Shown piece by piece: positions 18,099 to 27,100 of a stretch of 45,753 nt of DNA. Origin of the DNA: Casp-actino8 sp001510455 (lineage in GTDB: Bacteria; Actinomycetota; Acidimicrobiia; Acidimicrobiales; Ilumatobacteraceae); the NCBI GenBank assembly GCA_027592035.1, contig JAQCIK010000017.1, positions 1-45,753 on the forward strand. Direction: 5' to 3'. The stretch's first letter is position 1. Each line of letters begins with the position of its first letter. The position numbers were made by a program, and so were the translations under genes. The notes under the pieces were generated by a model that was not told the origin of the DNA, searched no databases, and saw nothing but the letters and a program-made list of their open reading frames with translations.

Positions 18099-19175
18099 AT
18101 GGTCCCTCCGAAGTCCGATGAGCGCACGGCCAACGTGGTCGGACTGGGCCTCATCGGAGGATCGATTGCGCTGGCTCTCGGAGAACAGGGTTGGACGGTG
18201 TGTGGAGTCGACAGCGACTCCGCCCGTCAAGAGACGGCGATCGAACGGGGAGTCGTCGATCACCTGGGCCTCGATGCCGATGCCCAGGTGACCTTCGTCG
18301 CCGTTCCGCCCAAGGCCATGACGGCGGCGGTGATCGACGCGCTGGCCTCCACCCGAGGTGTGGTGACCGATGTCGGCAGTGTGAAGACCGCGGTGTGCGA
18401 CGAGATCGACGATCGCCGTTTCGTCGGTGGTCACCCGATGGCGGGCAGCGAACTCGAGGGTCTCGATGGTGCAGATCCTCAGATGTTCGCCGGTGCGGTA
18501 TGGGTTCTCACTCCGACGGCGTCGACCGAGGACGAGGCCTTCGCCGTGGTGGCGTCGGCGGTCAGCGAGATCGGGGCCGAGGTCGTCGGACTCGATCCCC
18601 GTCGTCACGACGACCTGGTTGCCGTCGTGAGCCACGTCCCACACCTCACTGCAGCCACGCTCATGCGGCTGGCGGGAGTGCGGGCCGAGGAGCATGCGGC
18701 GCTACTCCGTCTGGCCGCCGGAGGGTTCCGTGACATGACCCGCATCGCGTCGGGCCACCCGTCGATCTGGCTCGACATCTGCGAGGAGAATCGACAGTCG
18801 ATCGTCGACGCGCTGTCGTCGTTGATCGATGGTCTGTCCGACATGCGCTCGGTCGTCGCGTCCGGCGATCGAGACGGACTGCTGTCTCGTCTCGACTCGG
18901 CGCGCCGAGCGAGGGCGAATCTTCCGGCCCGCATCAAACGCCCGTCCGATCTCGCCGAGGTCCGGATTCCGATTCCCGATCGTCCCGGTGCGGCGGCTGA
19001 GGTCTTCACACTCGCCGCCGAACTCGGCGTCAACATCCCCAACTTCGAAGTCGTCCACTCGGCGGAGGGGGATCGGGGTATCGCCGTCGTGTTGGTCGAA
19101 GCGACGATGGTCGACGTCTTCCGTGGCGGTCTGATCGCACGCGGCTACCGTCCGTCGGTGCAGCGGTTGGCGTGA
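18099..19175 (+). CDS. tyrA: Prephenate dehydrogenase with ACT domain
   Basis: 358 residues. The NAD-binding motif VVGLGLIGGSIALALGE is near the N-terminus, then VTDVGSVKTAV and FVGGHPMAGSELEG (substrate-binding His/Ser region). The C-terminal about 70 residues (VRIPIPDRPGAAAEVFTLAA and ELGVNIPNFEVVHS) are an ACT domain, the usual site of tyrosine feedback. It converts prephenate to 4-hydroxyphenylpyruvate. Its stop overlaps aroA as TGATG, so two aromatic amino-acid steps are coupled. Confidence 0.94.
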   Translation: MVPPKSDERTANVVGLGLIGGSIALALGEQGWTVCGVDSDSARQETAIERGVVDHLGLDADAQVTFVAVPPKAMTAAVIDALASTRGVVTDVGSVKTAVCDEIDDRRFVGGHPMAGSELEGLDGADPQMFAGAVWVLTPTASTEDEAFAVVASAVSEIGAEVVGLDPRRHDDLVAVVSHVPHLTAATLMRLAGVRAEEHAALLRLAAGGFRDMTRIASGHPSIWLDICEENRQSIVDALSSLIDGLSDMRSVVASGDRDGLLSRLDSARRARANLPARIKRPSDLAEVRIPIPDRPGAAAEVFTLAAELGVNIPNFEVVHSAEGDRGIAVVLVEATMVDVFRGGLIARGYRPSVQRLA

Positions 19176-20458
19176 TGGGAACGCGATTGCCGGTGGCCAC
19201 GGGTCCGGTTCACGGAACCGTGGAAGTCCCGGGATCGAAGAGCATCGCCAACCGCGCTCTCGTGTGCGCGGCGCTCGCCGATGGTACGAGTCGACTGAGC
19301 AATCTGCCCGACGGTGACGACACCGAGGCGATGCTGGTCGGTCTCGAGCGGTTCGGGATCGGAGTCGAACGGGTCGATGGCGATGACGTTCGCGTGAGCG
19401 GCACGGGTCTCGTCGCCGGCGGTGTGGACGTCGACGCCCGACTCGCCGGTACGACCTCGAGATTCCTGACTGCTCTCGCCGCACTCGGCGACGGTCCCAC
19501 CACCATCACCGGTGAAGCCGCCCTACGCACCCGCCCGATGGGAGTGCTCCACGATGCGTTGCGATCTCTCGGTGCCGAAGTGACACCACTGGAGGGGTCC
19601 GGGCGACTGCCGGTGCGAGTGCGTCGAGGTTCTCTCGTTGGTGGCTCGGTCGACATGTCCGGCGATGTCAGTAGCCAGTTCGTGACCGCCTTGATGCTCG
19701 TCGCCCCGTATTTCCGAGACGGCCTGTCGATCCACCTCACCAGCCCGCTGGTGTCGCGGCCGTACGTGGCGATGACGGCCCGAGTGATGTCCACATTCGC
19801 TCTGGAGGGAATCGGAGTCTCCGATTCGTTGGTGACCGTCGAGCCCGGTCGGTATCGGCCCACCGACACGACGATCGAGCCCGACGCCTCGTCGGCGTCG
19901 TATCCGCTCGCATTGGCCGCGATCTGCGGGGGTGAAGTGTGCGTACCGAATCTCTCACGGGAGTCCTCACAAGGAGACGTCGCAATCGTCGACATCCTCG
20001 GTCGAATGGGTTGTGAAGTCGGCTTCGACGATCGGGGTGCCGTGGTGTCGGGCAGTGGTTCGCTTCGAGGTGTCGACATCGACATGGCCGATGTCTCGGA
20101 TCTCGTCCCGACGGTCGCGGCGGTCGCCGCTTTCGCCGACTCACCCACCACCATCACGGGAGTCGGATTCATTCGCGACAAGGAGAGCGACCGGATCGGG
20201 GATCTCGTGCGAGGTCTGCAGGCGCTCGGAATCGCAGCTCAACCACTCGACGACGGACTGCGTATCGAGCCGACAGGAGTGTCGGAGCATCATGGGGCGG
20301 AGTTGTCGACCCATCACGACCATCGCTTGGCCATGGCGTGGTCTCTTCTGGCGGCCCGTATCGAAGGGGTGAGCGTCGATCGTCCCGAGGTGGTGTCGAA
20401 GAGTTGGCCGACATGGTGGAACGTTCGGTCGTCACTGCTCTCGACGGCGAGTCGGTAA
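19175..20458 (+). CDS. aroA: 3-phosphoshikimate 1-carboxyvinyltransferase (EPSP synthase)
   Basis: 427 residues from ATG 19175 (a GTG at 19172 is the alternative and adds one residue). All family blocks are present: GSKSIANRALVCAALADG, LAGTTSRFLTALAAL, TRPMGVLHDALRSLGAE, SGDVSSQFVTALMLVAP, RDKESDRIGDL and HHDHRLAMAWSLL. It makes EPSP from shikimate-3-phosphate and PEP. The C-terminus (VVSKSWPTWW) departs slightly from the usual SKSFP.F. The GDVSSQ block is intact. It overlaps tyrA by one base; the TAA stop doubles as the start of the next gene's TAAGGT box. Confidence 0.95.
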   Translation: MGTRLPVATGPVHGTVEVPGSKSIANRALVCAALADGTSRLSNLPDGDDTEAMLVGLERFGIGVERVDGDDVRVSGTGLVAGGVDVDARLAGTTSRFLTALAALGDGPTTITGEAALRTRPMGVLHDALRSLGAEVTPLEGSGRLPVRVRRGSLVGGSVDMSGDVSSQFVTALMLVAPYFRDGLSIHLTSPLVSRPYVAMTARVMSTFALEGIGVSDSLVTVEPGRYRPTDTTIEPDASSASYPLALAAICGGEVCVPNLSRESSQGDVAIVDILGRMGCEVGFDDRGAVVSGSGSLRGVDIDMADVSDLVPTVAAVAAFADSPTTITGVGFIRDKESDRIGDLVRGLQALGIAAQPLDDGLRIEPTGVSEHHGAELSTHHDHRLAMAWSLLAARIEGVSVDRPEVVSKSWPTWWNVRSSLLSTASR

Positions 20459-20461
20459 GGT
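20456..20461 (+). promoter_or_regulatory. TANNNT -10 box for HAD-IB gene, overlapping the aroA stop
   Basis: TAAGGT whose TAA is the aroA stop codon; 9 bp to ATG 20471. Confidence 0.45.
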
Positions 20462-20470
20462 TCTCCGCCC

Positions 20471-21139
20471 ATGGAACCGGGCTCTCTCGATTCATCAGCG
20501 AGCCCGCGGGCGACGGGATGCGTGGTCGCTGCCTTCGACGTCGACAAAACGCTCACGACTCACGACTGCGTCCTTCCTTTTCTTCGACGAGTCGGTGGGG
20601 CGGGCTTCGCCGCCGGCCTGCTTCGGCGGACCCCCTCTCTCGCCGCGGCCGCTCTTCGCCAGCGACGGGATCGAGCCAAACTTCTCATGACTCGAGCGGC
20701 CGTCACGGGTCGCTCCGCAGTCGACGTCGATCGCATCGCCCGCGACTTCGCCGACCACGTCTGGGAGAGTCGGATGCGACCCGACACCGTGGCCCGGTTG
20801 CGGTGGCACGTTCGTAGTGGCCACCGAGTCGTCTTGGTGTCGGCCTCGTACCGCAACTATCTCGAACCCCTCGCCGAACGACTCGGTGTCGAAGCGGTGC
20901 TGTCGACCGAACTCGAGGTCGTCGACGGGATCTGCACCGGTGAGTTGTCGGGACCCAACTGCCGCGCCGCCGAAAAGGTGACGCGACTCTCCGACTGGTT
21001 GGTGTCGCGACGTATCGACTCGCCGGAGATCTACGCCTACGGAGATTCGTCGGGAGATCGTCAGATGCTCGAACTCTCCGATCATCCCGTGCTCGTGGGT
21101 TCACGACGACTCGACGAGACACCCGAGGTGGTTCGATGA
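20471..21139 (+). CDS. HAD-IB family phosphatase (SerB-like)
   Basis: 222 residues. Motif I AAFDVDKTLTTHD (D23 and D25), motif II LVSASYRNYLEPLAERLGVE, a lysine in AAEKVTRLSDWL and motif IV YAYGDSSGDRQMLELSD place it in HAD subfamily IB. Substrates of this group range from phosphoserine to phospholipid head groups. It overlaps the downstream prenyl-phosphate phosphoribosyltransferase by 4 bp (ATGA). A plausible but unproven job is removing the 5-phosphate from decaprenyl-phosphoryl-5-phosphoribose, the step that lies between UbiA and DprE1 and whose phosphatase is otherwise missing here. Confidence 0.88.
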   Translation: MEPGSLDSSASPRATGCVVAAFDVDKTLTTHDCVLPFLRRVGGAGFAAGLLRRTPSLAAAALRQRRDRAKLLMTRAAVTGRSAVDVDRIARDFADHVWESRMRPDTVARLRWHVRSGHRVVLVSASYRNYLEPLAERLGVEAVLSTELEVVDGICTGELSGPNCRAAEKVTRLSDWLVSRRIDSPEIYAYGDSSGDRQMLELSDHPVLVGSRRLDETPEVVR

Positions 21140-22005
21140 GCGCAGCACTGTGGCGCGAGGCTCGGCCGAAGCAATGGTTGAAGAACGTTCTCGTTTTCGC
21201 GGCTCCTGGTGCGGCCGGCGTACTGGACGACGTCGACGCGCTCGTGCCGACTCTCGTGGTGTTCGTCGCCCTGTCCTTGGTGGCCAGTGGTACCTATTTC
21301 TGGAACGACGTCGTCGACGTGGAAGCCGATCGACTCCACCCGACGAAGTCCCGACGTCCCATCGCCGCGGGGGAGTTGTCGATCCCCTTCGCACAGGTGG
21401 TGGGCAGTCTGGCCGTGGTCGCGGGACTCGTTCTCGGATTCCTGGCCGATTGGCGGTCCGGGGTCGCCGTGTCGGTGTATCTCGTCGTCACGGTGTCGTA
21501 TTCCGCGGGTCTGAAGAGAATCGCAGTGGTCGATCTGATGGCCGTGGCGTCCGGCTTCGTCATTCGTGCCGTCGCCGGAGCGGTGGCGGCCGACGTTCCC
21601 ATGAGCACCTGGTTTCTTCTCTGCACGTCGTTCGGTTCGCTTTTCATCGTCACCGGTAAGCGGTATGCCGAACTTCGTGAGATGGGAGCCGAAGCGACGA
21701 GTACGCGATCGACTCTCGGTCAGTACACCGTCGAATATCTTCGGTCGATCCTGACGGTGGCGATCGGAGCGACTCTTGTTGCGTATTGCATCTGGGCCTT
21801 CGAGACCAAGGAGCTCTCCGACACCACCTGGCCCTTCTACGAGCTGTCGATCGTGCCGATGTTCGCGGCCCTCATGCGCTATGCGCTGATGATCGAGCGT
21901 GGAGAGGGCAGCGCTCCGGAAGAGATCTTCTTCCGCGACCGGACGATCCAGTTCATGGGTGTGGCCTGGATGGTCGTCTTCGGCGTCGGCGTCTACGTGA
22001 GCTGA
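21136..22005 (+). CDS. ubiA: Decaprenyl-phosphate phosphoribosyltransferase (UbiA family)
   Basis: 289 residues, multi-pass (about 8-9 hydrophobic segments). It opens LWREARPKQWLKNVLVFAAP, then the first Asp-rich motif in FWNDVVDVEADRLHPTKSRR and the second region YSAGLKRIAVVDLMAVASGF. This is the pattern of Rv3806c, which moves phosphoribose from PRPP to decaprenyl phosphate, the first step of decaprenyl-phosphoryl-arabinose synthesis. DprE1 and DprE2 follow directly, which supports this over a quinone prenyltransferase. It is translationally coupled to the HAD-IB gene. Confidence 0.93.
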   Translation: MSAALWREARPKQWLKNVLVFAAPGAAGVLDDVDALVPTLVVFVALSLVASGTYFWNDVVDVEADRLHPTKSRRPIAAGELSIPFAQVVGSLAVVAGLVLGFLADWRSGVAVSVYLVVTVSYSAGLKRIAVVDLMAVASGFVIRAVAGAVAADVPMSTWFLLCTSFGSLFIVTGKRYAELREMGAEATSTRSTLGQYTVEYLRSILTVAIGATLVAYCIWAFETKELSDTTWPFYELSIVPMFAALMRYALMIERGEGSAPEEIFFRDRTIQFMGVAWMVVFGVGVYVS

Positions 22006-22028
22006 GCCATCTGACGCGATCGGGTCAG

Positions 22029-22034
22029 TACACT
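22029..22034 (+). promoter_or_regulatory. TANNNT -10 box for dprE1
   Basis: TACACT, 9 bp before ATG 22044, in the 38-bp gap after ubiA. It fits a leaderless or very short-leader transcript. Confidence 0.45.
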
Positions 22035-22043
22035 CGACGTTTC

Positions 22044-23408
22044 ATGGACCCCGACTATCGCCGTCAGATCCTGACGGGGTGGGGTCTCACCTCTCCCTCG
22101 GCCGCCCTGGTGGGTGACGTCTCACCGGCCGAATTGGTCGAGCGTCTGAAGGAACCGACCGGGCGTGGGGTCATCGCTCGTGGTCTCGGGCGTTCCTATG
22201 GTGATGCCGCGCAAAATGCCGGAGGTGTCGTTCTGCGGATCAAGGGCTCGCCGAGCGAGATCGTGATCGATTCCGATTCGGGAACCGTCACGGTCGGTGC
22301 TGGTGTGAGTCTCGACGAACTGATGAAGTTTCTCGTTCCGAGAGGCTGGTTCGTCCCGGTCACTCCTGGGACCCGATTCGTAACGGTGGGCGGAGCGATT
22401 GCGTCCGACATCCATGGCAAGAATCATCATGTCGAAGGGAGTTTCGGCAGCCACGTTCGACGTATGAGGGTGGTGGTGGCCAGCGGTGACCTGATCGAGT
22501 GTTCGCCGTCCGAGAACTCCGATCTCTTCTGGACCACGATCGGAGGCATGGGGCTCACCGGGTTCGTCGTCGAGGCGACCTTCGCTCTCATTGCGATCGA
22601 GACGAGTCGCTGTCTCGTCGACACCGTGAGATGCCGTGACTTCGACGAGTTGATCGGCGAGATGTCGGTCGGAGACGACGACGTTCGGTACTCGGTGGCT
22701 TGGGTCGATCTCGTGGCGACCGGACGACACTTCGGCCGGGGAGTGTTGTGGCGCGGTGATCACGCGAAGCTCTCCGATCTCGACGCCGAGGATGCAAGTG
22801 ACCCACTCAGCTACGCGCCGAGACGTCTCGGTTCGATTCCCCCCGTGGTGCCCGGTGTCGGACTGGTGGGTCGGGCCACGACACGCGTGTTCAACGAGAT
22901 CTGGTTGCGCAAGGAACCGATGCGACGCGCGGGTTCCGTCAAGTCGATTCCGTCCTACTTCCACCCTCTCGATTCGATCTCCTCTTGGAATCGGCTCTAC
23001 GGGCGGTCCGGATTCGTTCAGTACCAGTTCGTGGTTCCGTTCGGAGTCGAGGACCGTTTACGAGCGATCGTCGAACGGATCGTCGCGTCGGGACTGGCGA
23101 GTCCGTTGGTCGTCCTCAAGCGCTTCGGATCGGCCAATGAGGCACCTCTCAGTTTCCCGATGCCGGGTTGGACGCTCACCGTCGACATGCCGGCCGGAGC
23201 CGAGGGGTTGTCGAATCTCGCTCGATCGCTCGATGACGCGGTTCTGGAAGCGGGAGGACGTCACTATCTGGCCAAGGACGCTCTCACGAGCGCGAGCGTC
23301 GTGCGCGCCGGTTACCCACGTCTCGACGAGTGGCGGAGCATTCGGGACCGATGGGATCCGGATCGTCTCTTCGTGAGCGATCTCGCTCGTCGACTGCAAC
23401 TGATCTGA
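22044..23408 (+). CDS. dprE1: Decaprenylphosphoryl-beta-D-ribose oxidase DprE1
   Basis: 454 residues (M. tuberculosis DprE1 is about 461). The FAD-binding domain shows RGLGRSYGDAAQNAGG, TPGTRFVTVGGAIASDIHGK and NHHVEGSFGSHV; the C-terminal substrate domain has VQYQFVVPFGVEDR, FGSANEAPLSFPMPGW and YPRLDEW. It oxidises the ribose C2 of decaprenyl-phosphoryl-ribose. The residue matching mycobacterial Cys387, the covalent target of benzothiazinones, is Thr379 here (GWTLTVD), while the catalytic lysine equivalent to K418 is kept (K411, LAKDA). The frame is open upstream to 21786, but ATG 22044 is the homology start. dprE2 starts 14 bp downstream. Confidence 0.94.
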   Translation: MDPDYRRQILTGWGLTSPSAALVGDVSPAELVERLKEPTGRGVIARGLGRSYGDAAQNAGGVVLRIKGSPSEIVIDSDSGTVTVGAGVSLDELMKFLVPRGWFVPVTPGTRFVTVGGAIASDIHGKNHHVEGSFGSHVRRMRVVVASGDLIECSPSENSDLFWTTIGGMGLTGFVVEATFALIAIETSRCLVDTVRCRDFDELIGEMSVGDDDVRYSVAWVDLVATGRHFGRGVLWRGDHAKLSDLDAEDASDPLSYAPRRLGSIPPVVPGVGLVGRATTRVFNEIWLRKEPMRRAGSVKSIPSYFHPLDSISSWNRLYGRSGFVQYQFVVPFGVEDRLRAIVERIVASGLASPLVVLKRFGSANEAPLSFPMPGWTLTVDMPAGAEGLSNLARSLDDAVLEAGGRHYLAKDALTSASVVRAGYPRLDEWRSIRDRWDPDRLFVSDLARRLQLI

Positions 23409-23422
23409 GCGAGGAGTCTCTC

Positions 23423-24184
23423 ATGGAAAACGCTGTTCACGAGCCTCAGCACGTTCTCGTCCTCGGTGGGACCAGTGACATCGGGTTGGCGATCGCACGC
23501 CGTCTGATGTCGGAGAACACGACCTACGTCGGACTCGCCTGTCGCCGACCCGAGAAGGCAGCCCTGGCCGTCGAGTCGTTGACGCGACCCGGGACGCAGG
23601 TCGAAGCCCTCGAATTCGACGCCACTCGCGTCGACGGACACAAGGAATTCTTCGAGCGTGTGGTGGCCGATCATGGTGATCTCGATCTGGTCGTGCTGGC
23701 GTTCGGGCAACTGGGCGATCAAGAACGTTTCGACGACGATCCGGTGTCGGCCGCCGCGTTGGTCGACGTCAACTTCGGCTCGGCGGTCGCTGTCGCGCTC
23801 GAAGTCGCGCGTCGTTTCCGCGAACAGGGTCACGGCACACTCGTCGTGCTCTCGAGCGTGGCCGGAGAGCGAGTTCGCAAGGCGAACTTCGTCTACGGCT
23901 CGTCGAAGGCCGGCCTCGATGCTTTTGCTCAGGGCCTCGGCGACTCGCTGGAGGGTTCGGGTGCCCGGGTTCTCGTGGTCCGTCCGGGATTCGTGCATTC
24001 GGCGATGACGGCCGGTCTGAAGCCGGCTCCTTTCGCCACGACACCAGACGTCGTGGCCGATGCGGTCGCGTCGAGTCTGCGTACCGGTCGTCGCATCGTG
24101 TGGGCGCCGGGAATCCTGCGGTGGATCTTCATGGTGCTACGGCACGTGCCGCATCCGATATGGCGGCGACTGCCGCTGGGTTGA
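23423..24184 (+). CDS. dprE2: Decaprenylphosphoryl-2-keto-erythro-pentose reductase DprE2
   Basis: 253 residues, a classical SDR. The cofactor motif VLVLGGTSDIGLAIARRL, the catalytic S in VLSSVAGERVRK and YGSSK (Y-x-x-x-K), then RVLVVRPGFVHSAMTAGLKP, match DprE2 (254 aa in M. tuberculosis). It reduces the DprE1 product with NADH to decaprenyl-phosphoryl-arabinose, the only known arabinofuranose donor for mycobacterial envelope arabinans. GAGGAG precedes ATG 23423. Its 3' end overlaps the convergent 1281-residue membrane protein gene by 56 bp. Confidence 0.93.
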   Translation: MENAVHEPQHVLVLGGTSDIGLAIARRLMSENTTYVGLACRRPEKAALAVESLTRPGTQVEALEFDATRVDGHKEFFERVVADHGDLDLVVLAFGQLGDQERFDDDPVSAAALVDVNFGSAVAVALEVARRFREQGHGTLVVLSSVAGERVRKANFVYGSSKAGLDAFAQGLGDSLEGSGARVLVVRPGFVHSAMTAGLKPAPFATTPDVVADAVASSLRTGRRIVWAPGILRWIFMVLRHVPHPIWRRLPLG

Positions 24185-27100
24185 AACCCTCTCCGGCTGG
24201 CGCCGGTTCGCCGTTGCACGTCGGCGTACAGGTTCCGTCGGGTCGCGGTGGAACCGGAGTGCGGACTTCCACGGCGTAATCGACGGTTCCGTCGTAGGGC
24301 GGGTCGTAAGGGCCGATGCCGTCACCTTCGTCGCAACGTTGGTAAATGCGGGCCAGGTCGACCTGATACGAGCCCCGCAGGCAGAAGTCCCGTTCGACGA
24401 TCTGATTCGGAACGTCGGATCCGAAGACGATCGAGTCGTTCGGTTCGATCCATTGACTCCAGAATCGCGTGAGCACCAGCCAGTCGGCGCTCGCCACGTC
24501 GTCGGCCAGTCGAGATCCCTCGCGATTGGCCAGTCCGGGATCCATCTCGATGAAGTAGGTCGCCGGTTCGAGCTCGGGGAAGAGGTAGTAGAAGAACGCG
24601 TCGCTGTAGGCCGTCTGTCGAAGGTCGACCGGTCCGACCAGGAGCCGCTCACCCGGTACGGACCAGCGATCGAGGTCGGCCGTCACCTCGACGCTCGCGA
24701 GCCACGGTCGGTAGTCGCCGAGGTGGAAGCGCCGTCCGTCGCGCTCGACGGTGAGAGGAGAGAGGTCGCCCCTGACCGAGTCGGTCACGAGACCGAGGTA
24801 CGTGCGAGCGGTGAAGGCCGGGATCAATACCACGATTCCGGCGACCACCAGAGCGACGGAGACCGACGAGCGTGTTCGTCGGGTCGAGCGAGGGAGTCGA
24901 AGGCGTGCGATATCGGCGAAGGCGACGACGAGGAGGGGAAACGAGATGCACGAAACCCAGTTGAAGTGCGCGGAGTCCGGTCGCTGAAACGCCTGTGGCA
25001 AGAGGCCGAGACCGAAGAGCCCGGCCGCCATGAGGGTGTCGGCGCGACGGGCACCGTTCACCGCCGAGCGACTCGCTCGCGGGGTGACGTAGCGGGCGAC
25101 GACGACGACGAAGATCGTGACAACTGGCAGGAGGAAGAACCACACGACGAGTTGCTTCGGAGTTCCGAGGGCCGGGAGACCCCACCAGGGCGCGAACTTC
25201 TCACCGATCACTTGCAGAGCCCCGTCGAGATGATCCCAACTCGGCGGACGAGGGAGGGCCCGCCCGCCCCGGAGCTCGAGGACCGGTTCGACGAAGGTGC
25301 CGCGCCACATGGCGCCCGGTCCGGCTTGAACGAGATGTACGACGTACGACACGCAACCGAGCGCGAGCCCCGCCAACCACGGGCGAAGGCGAACTCGTCG
25401 ACCTCTCCACCACATCCAGCCGTGGGCGAGCCCGAGGGCGAGGACGAGGTCGGGGCGAAACGACAGTGCGAGGCCGGTCAACACACCCGAGGCCACGAAC
25501 GACCAACGTGCGTGATCGAGTTCGTGCGCCCGTCGAGCGAACACGATCGACCACACACCGAAGCCGACCGCACCCGACCAGGCGAGGGCCTGCAGTCCGA
25601 TGGGAGTGAGAACGAACAGGGTCGACACGATCGCGACGGACGTGGCGACGACCCGACCCCAGGGTCGTGTCAGAGCGAAGAGGCCGGTGATGACGAGCAG
25701 ATGTTGGATCAGCCCGAAGGTTCGCTCCGAGACGAGTGAAACGTCGAAGATTCGGTACCAGAGCGACAGAACGTGCAGTGACCCCGGACCGTACAGATGC
25801 AAGAAATCGACGTTGGCGATGGCTCCTTTCAGCACCCGTTCGGGGAAGACGAGCATGAATCCCTCTTCCATGGTCGAGCCGACGGCTCGATACAGCGCTG
25901 GAAGGGCGAGAGCGATCCAGCCACTGATGACGACCCACGGAGTGAGACCACGCCACGAAACCGACCGTGGTCGACCACCGTGGACGAAAGCGACGGACGG
26001 GTCACTCGTCTCATCGGGCGAATCGAGAGATCGAGGACGACGGTGCCATCGACGGCGAACATGAGGGGCAATGGTCACGAGGCCAGCAGCGGCGAGGATG
26101 CAGAGCACCGGCTCGGCCGGTACTCGGAATCGGGTCGTTCCGTAGGCGTACGCGGCGGTGAGGGTGACGCTCACGAATTGTGCGACGAGGGGGAGAAGTG
26201 GTCGTCCTCGGCGGCGCAATGACACGACACCGATCGTCGATCCGACGACCAGGCCGTAGTACATGACGAGTCCGGCGCGGGCGGCATTGCGATTGCGACC
26301 TTCGACGGGTGCCAGGTCGGCGTTCTGCCACGGGCGGAACAACTCCCATTGACGGAGAACCCGGGCCGTGACGACCTTGGGAAGTTGGGACGCGTTCTCG
26401 CGCGCGTAGTCGAGGCCCACTTCGCGCCAAAAGAGTGCCTTGGCGGCTTCGTCGCCACCGGGTTCGACTCCCTGATCACGGAGACGTTGCTGACAATCCC
26501 ATTGCCAGAAGCCGAGAAAACTGCCGCTGTAGGTGTCGTCGCAATTCGCGTACACGAAGAGTTCGTTCCCATTGGTCGACAGCGGGACGAAATCGTCGAA
26601 GGATCGAAGGTTGCGCAGCGTCCAGGGAGCCAGTACGAGAATGCATGCGATGGCGGCCGCTCCGAGTTGGACGAGTCGTCGTCGCCATGCGATGTCCCGT
26701 CGAAGGAGAATCCATGGGGTGATCACCAGGACCGACAGAAGGAGACCTTCACCGCGAGTGAGTGCGGCCAGGGCCGTCGCGGCACCCATGGCGATCGACC
26801 AGGAGACGACGGGACGTTCTCGCCATCGGTAGGCGAAATAGACGACGAGGAGGGTGCACAGGGCCATCAGACCCTCGGGGAAGAGCACACCGTCGACGAG
26901 CCAGAGATTGGGATAGATCGCGGCCAGGGTTCCGGCGACCAGGGCGACGCGGTCGGCGTTCTCGGGAGGGGCGACACGACGAGCGACCATCATGGTGACG
27001 ACCACGACCGCAGTACCGATGATCAACGACAGGATCTTGTGATCGACGTAGGTCGACCCACCGAATCGTGACGAGAACGACAACACGATCGGATAGAGGG

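Noticed and set aside
24060..25739. 559-codon plus-strand open frame opposite the giant GT-C gene
   Set aside because: Charged, low-complexity product with no domain. The minus-strand frame has membrane helices and GT-C motifs.
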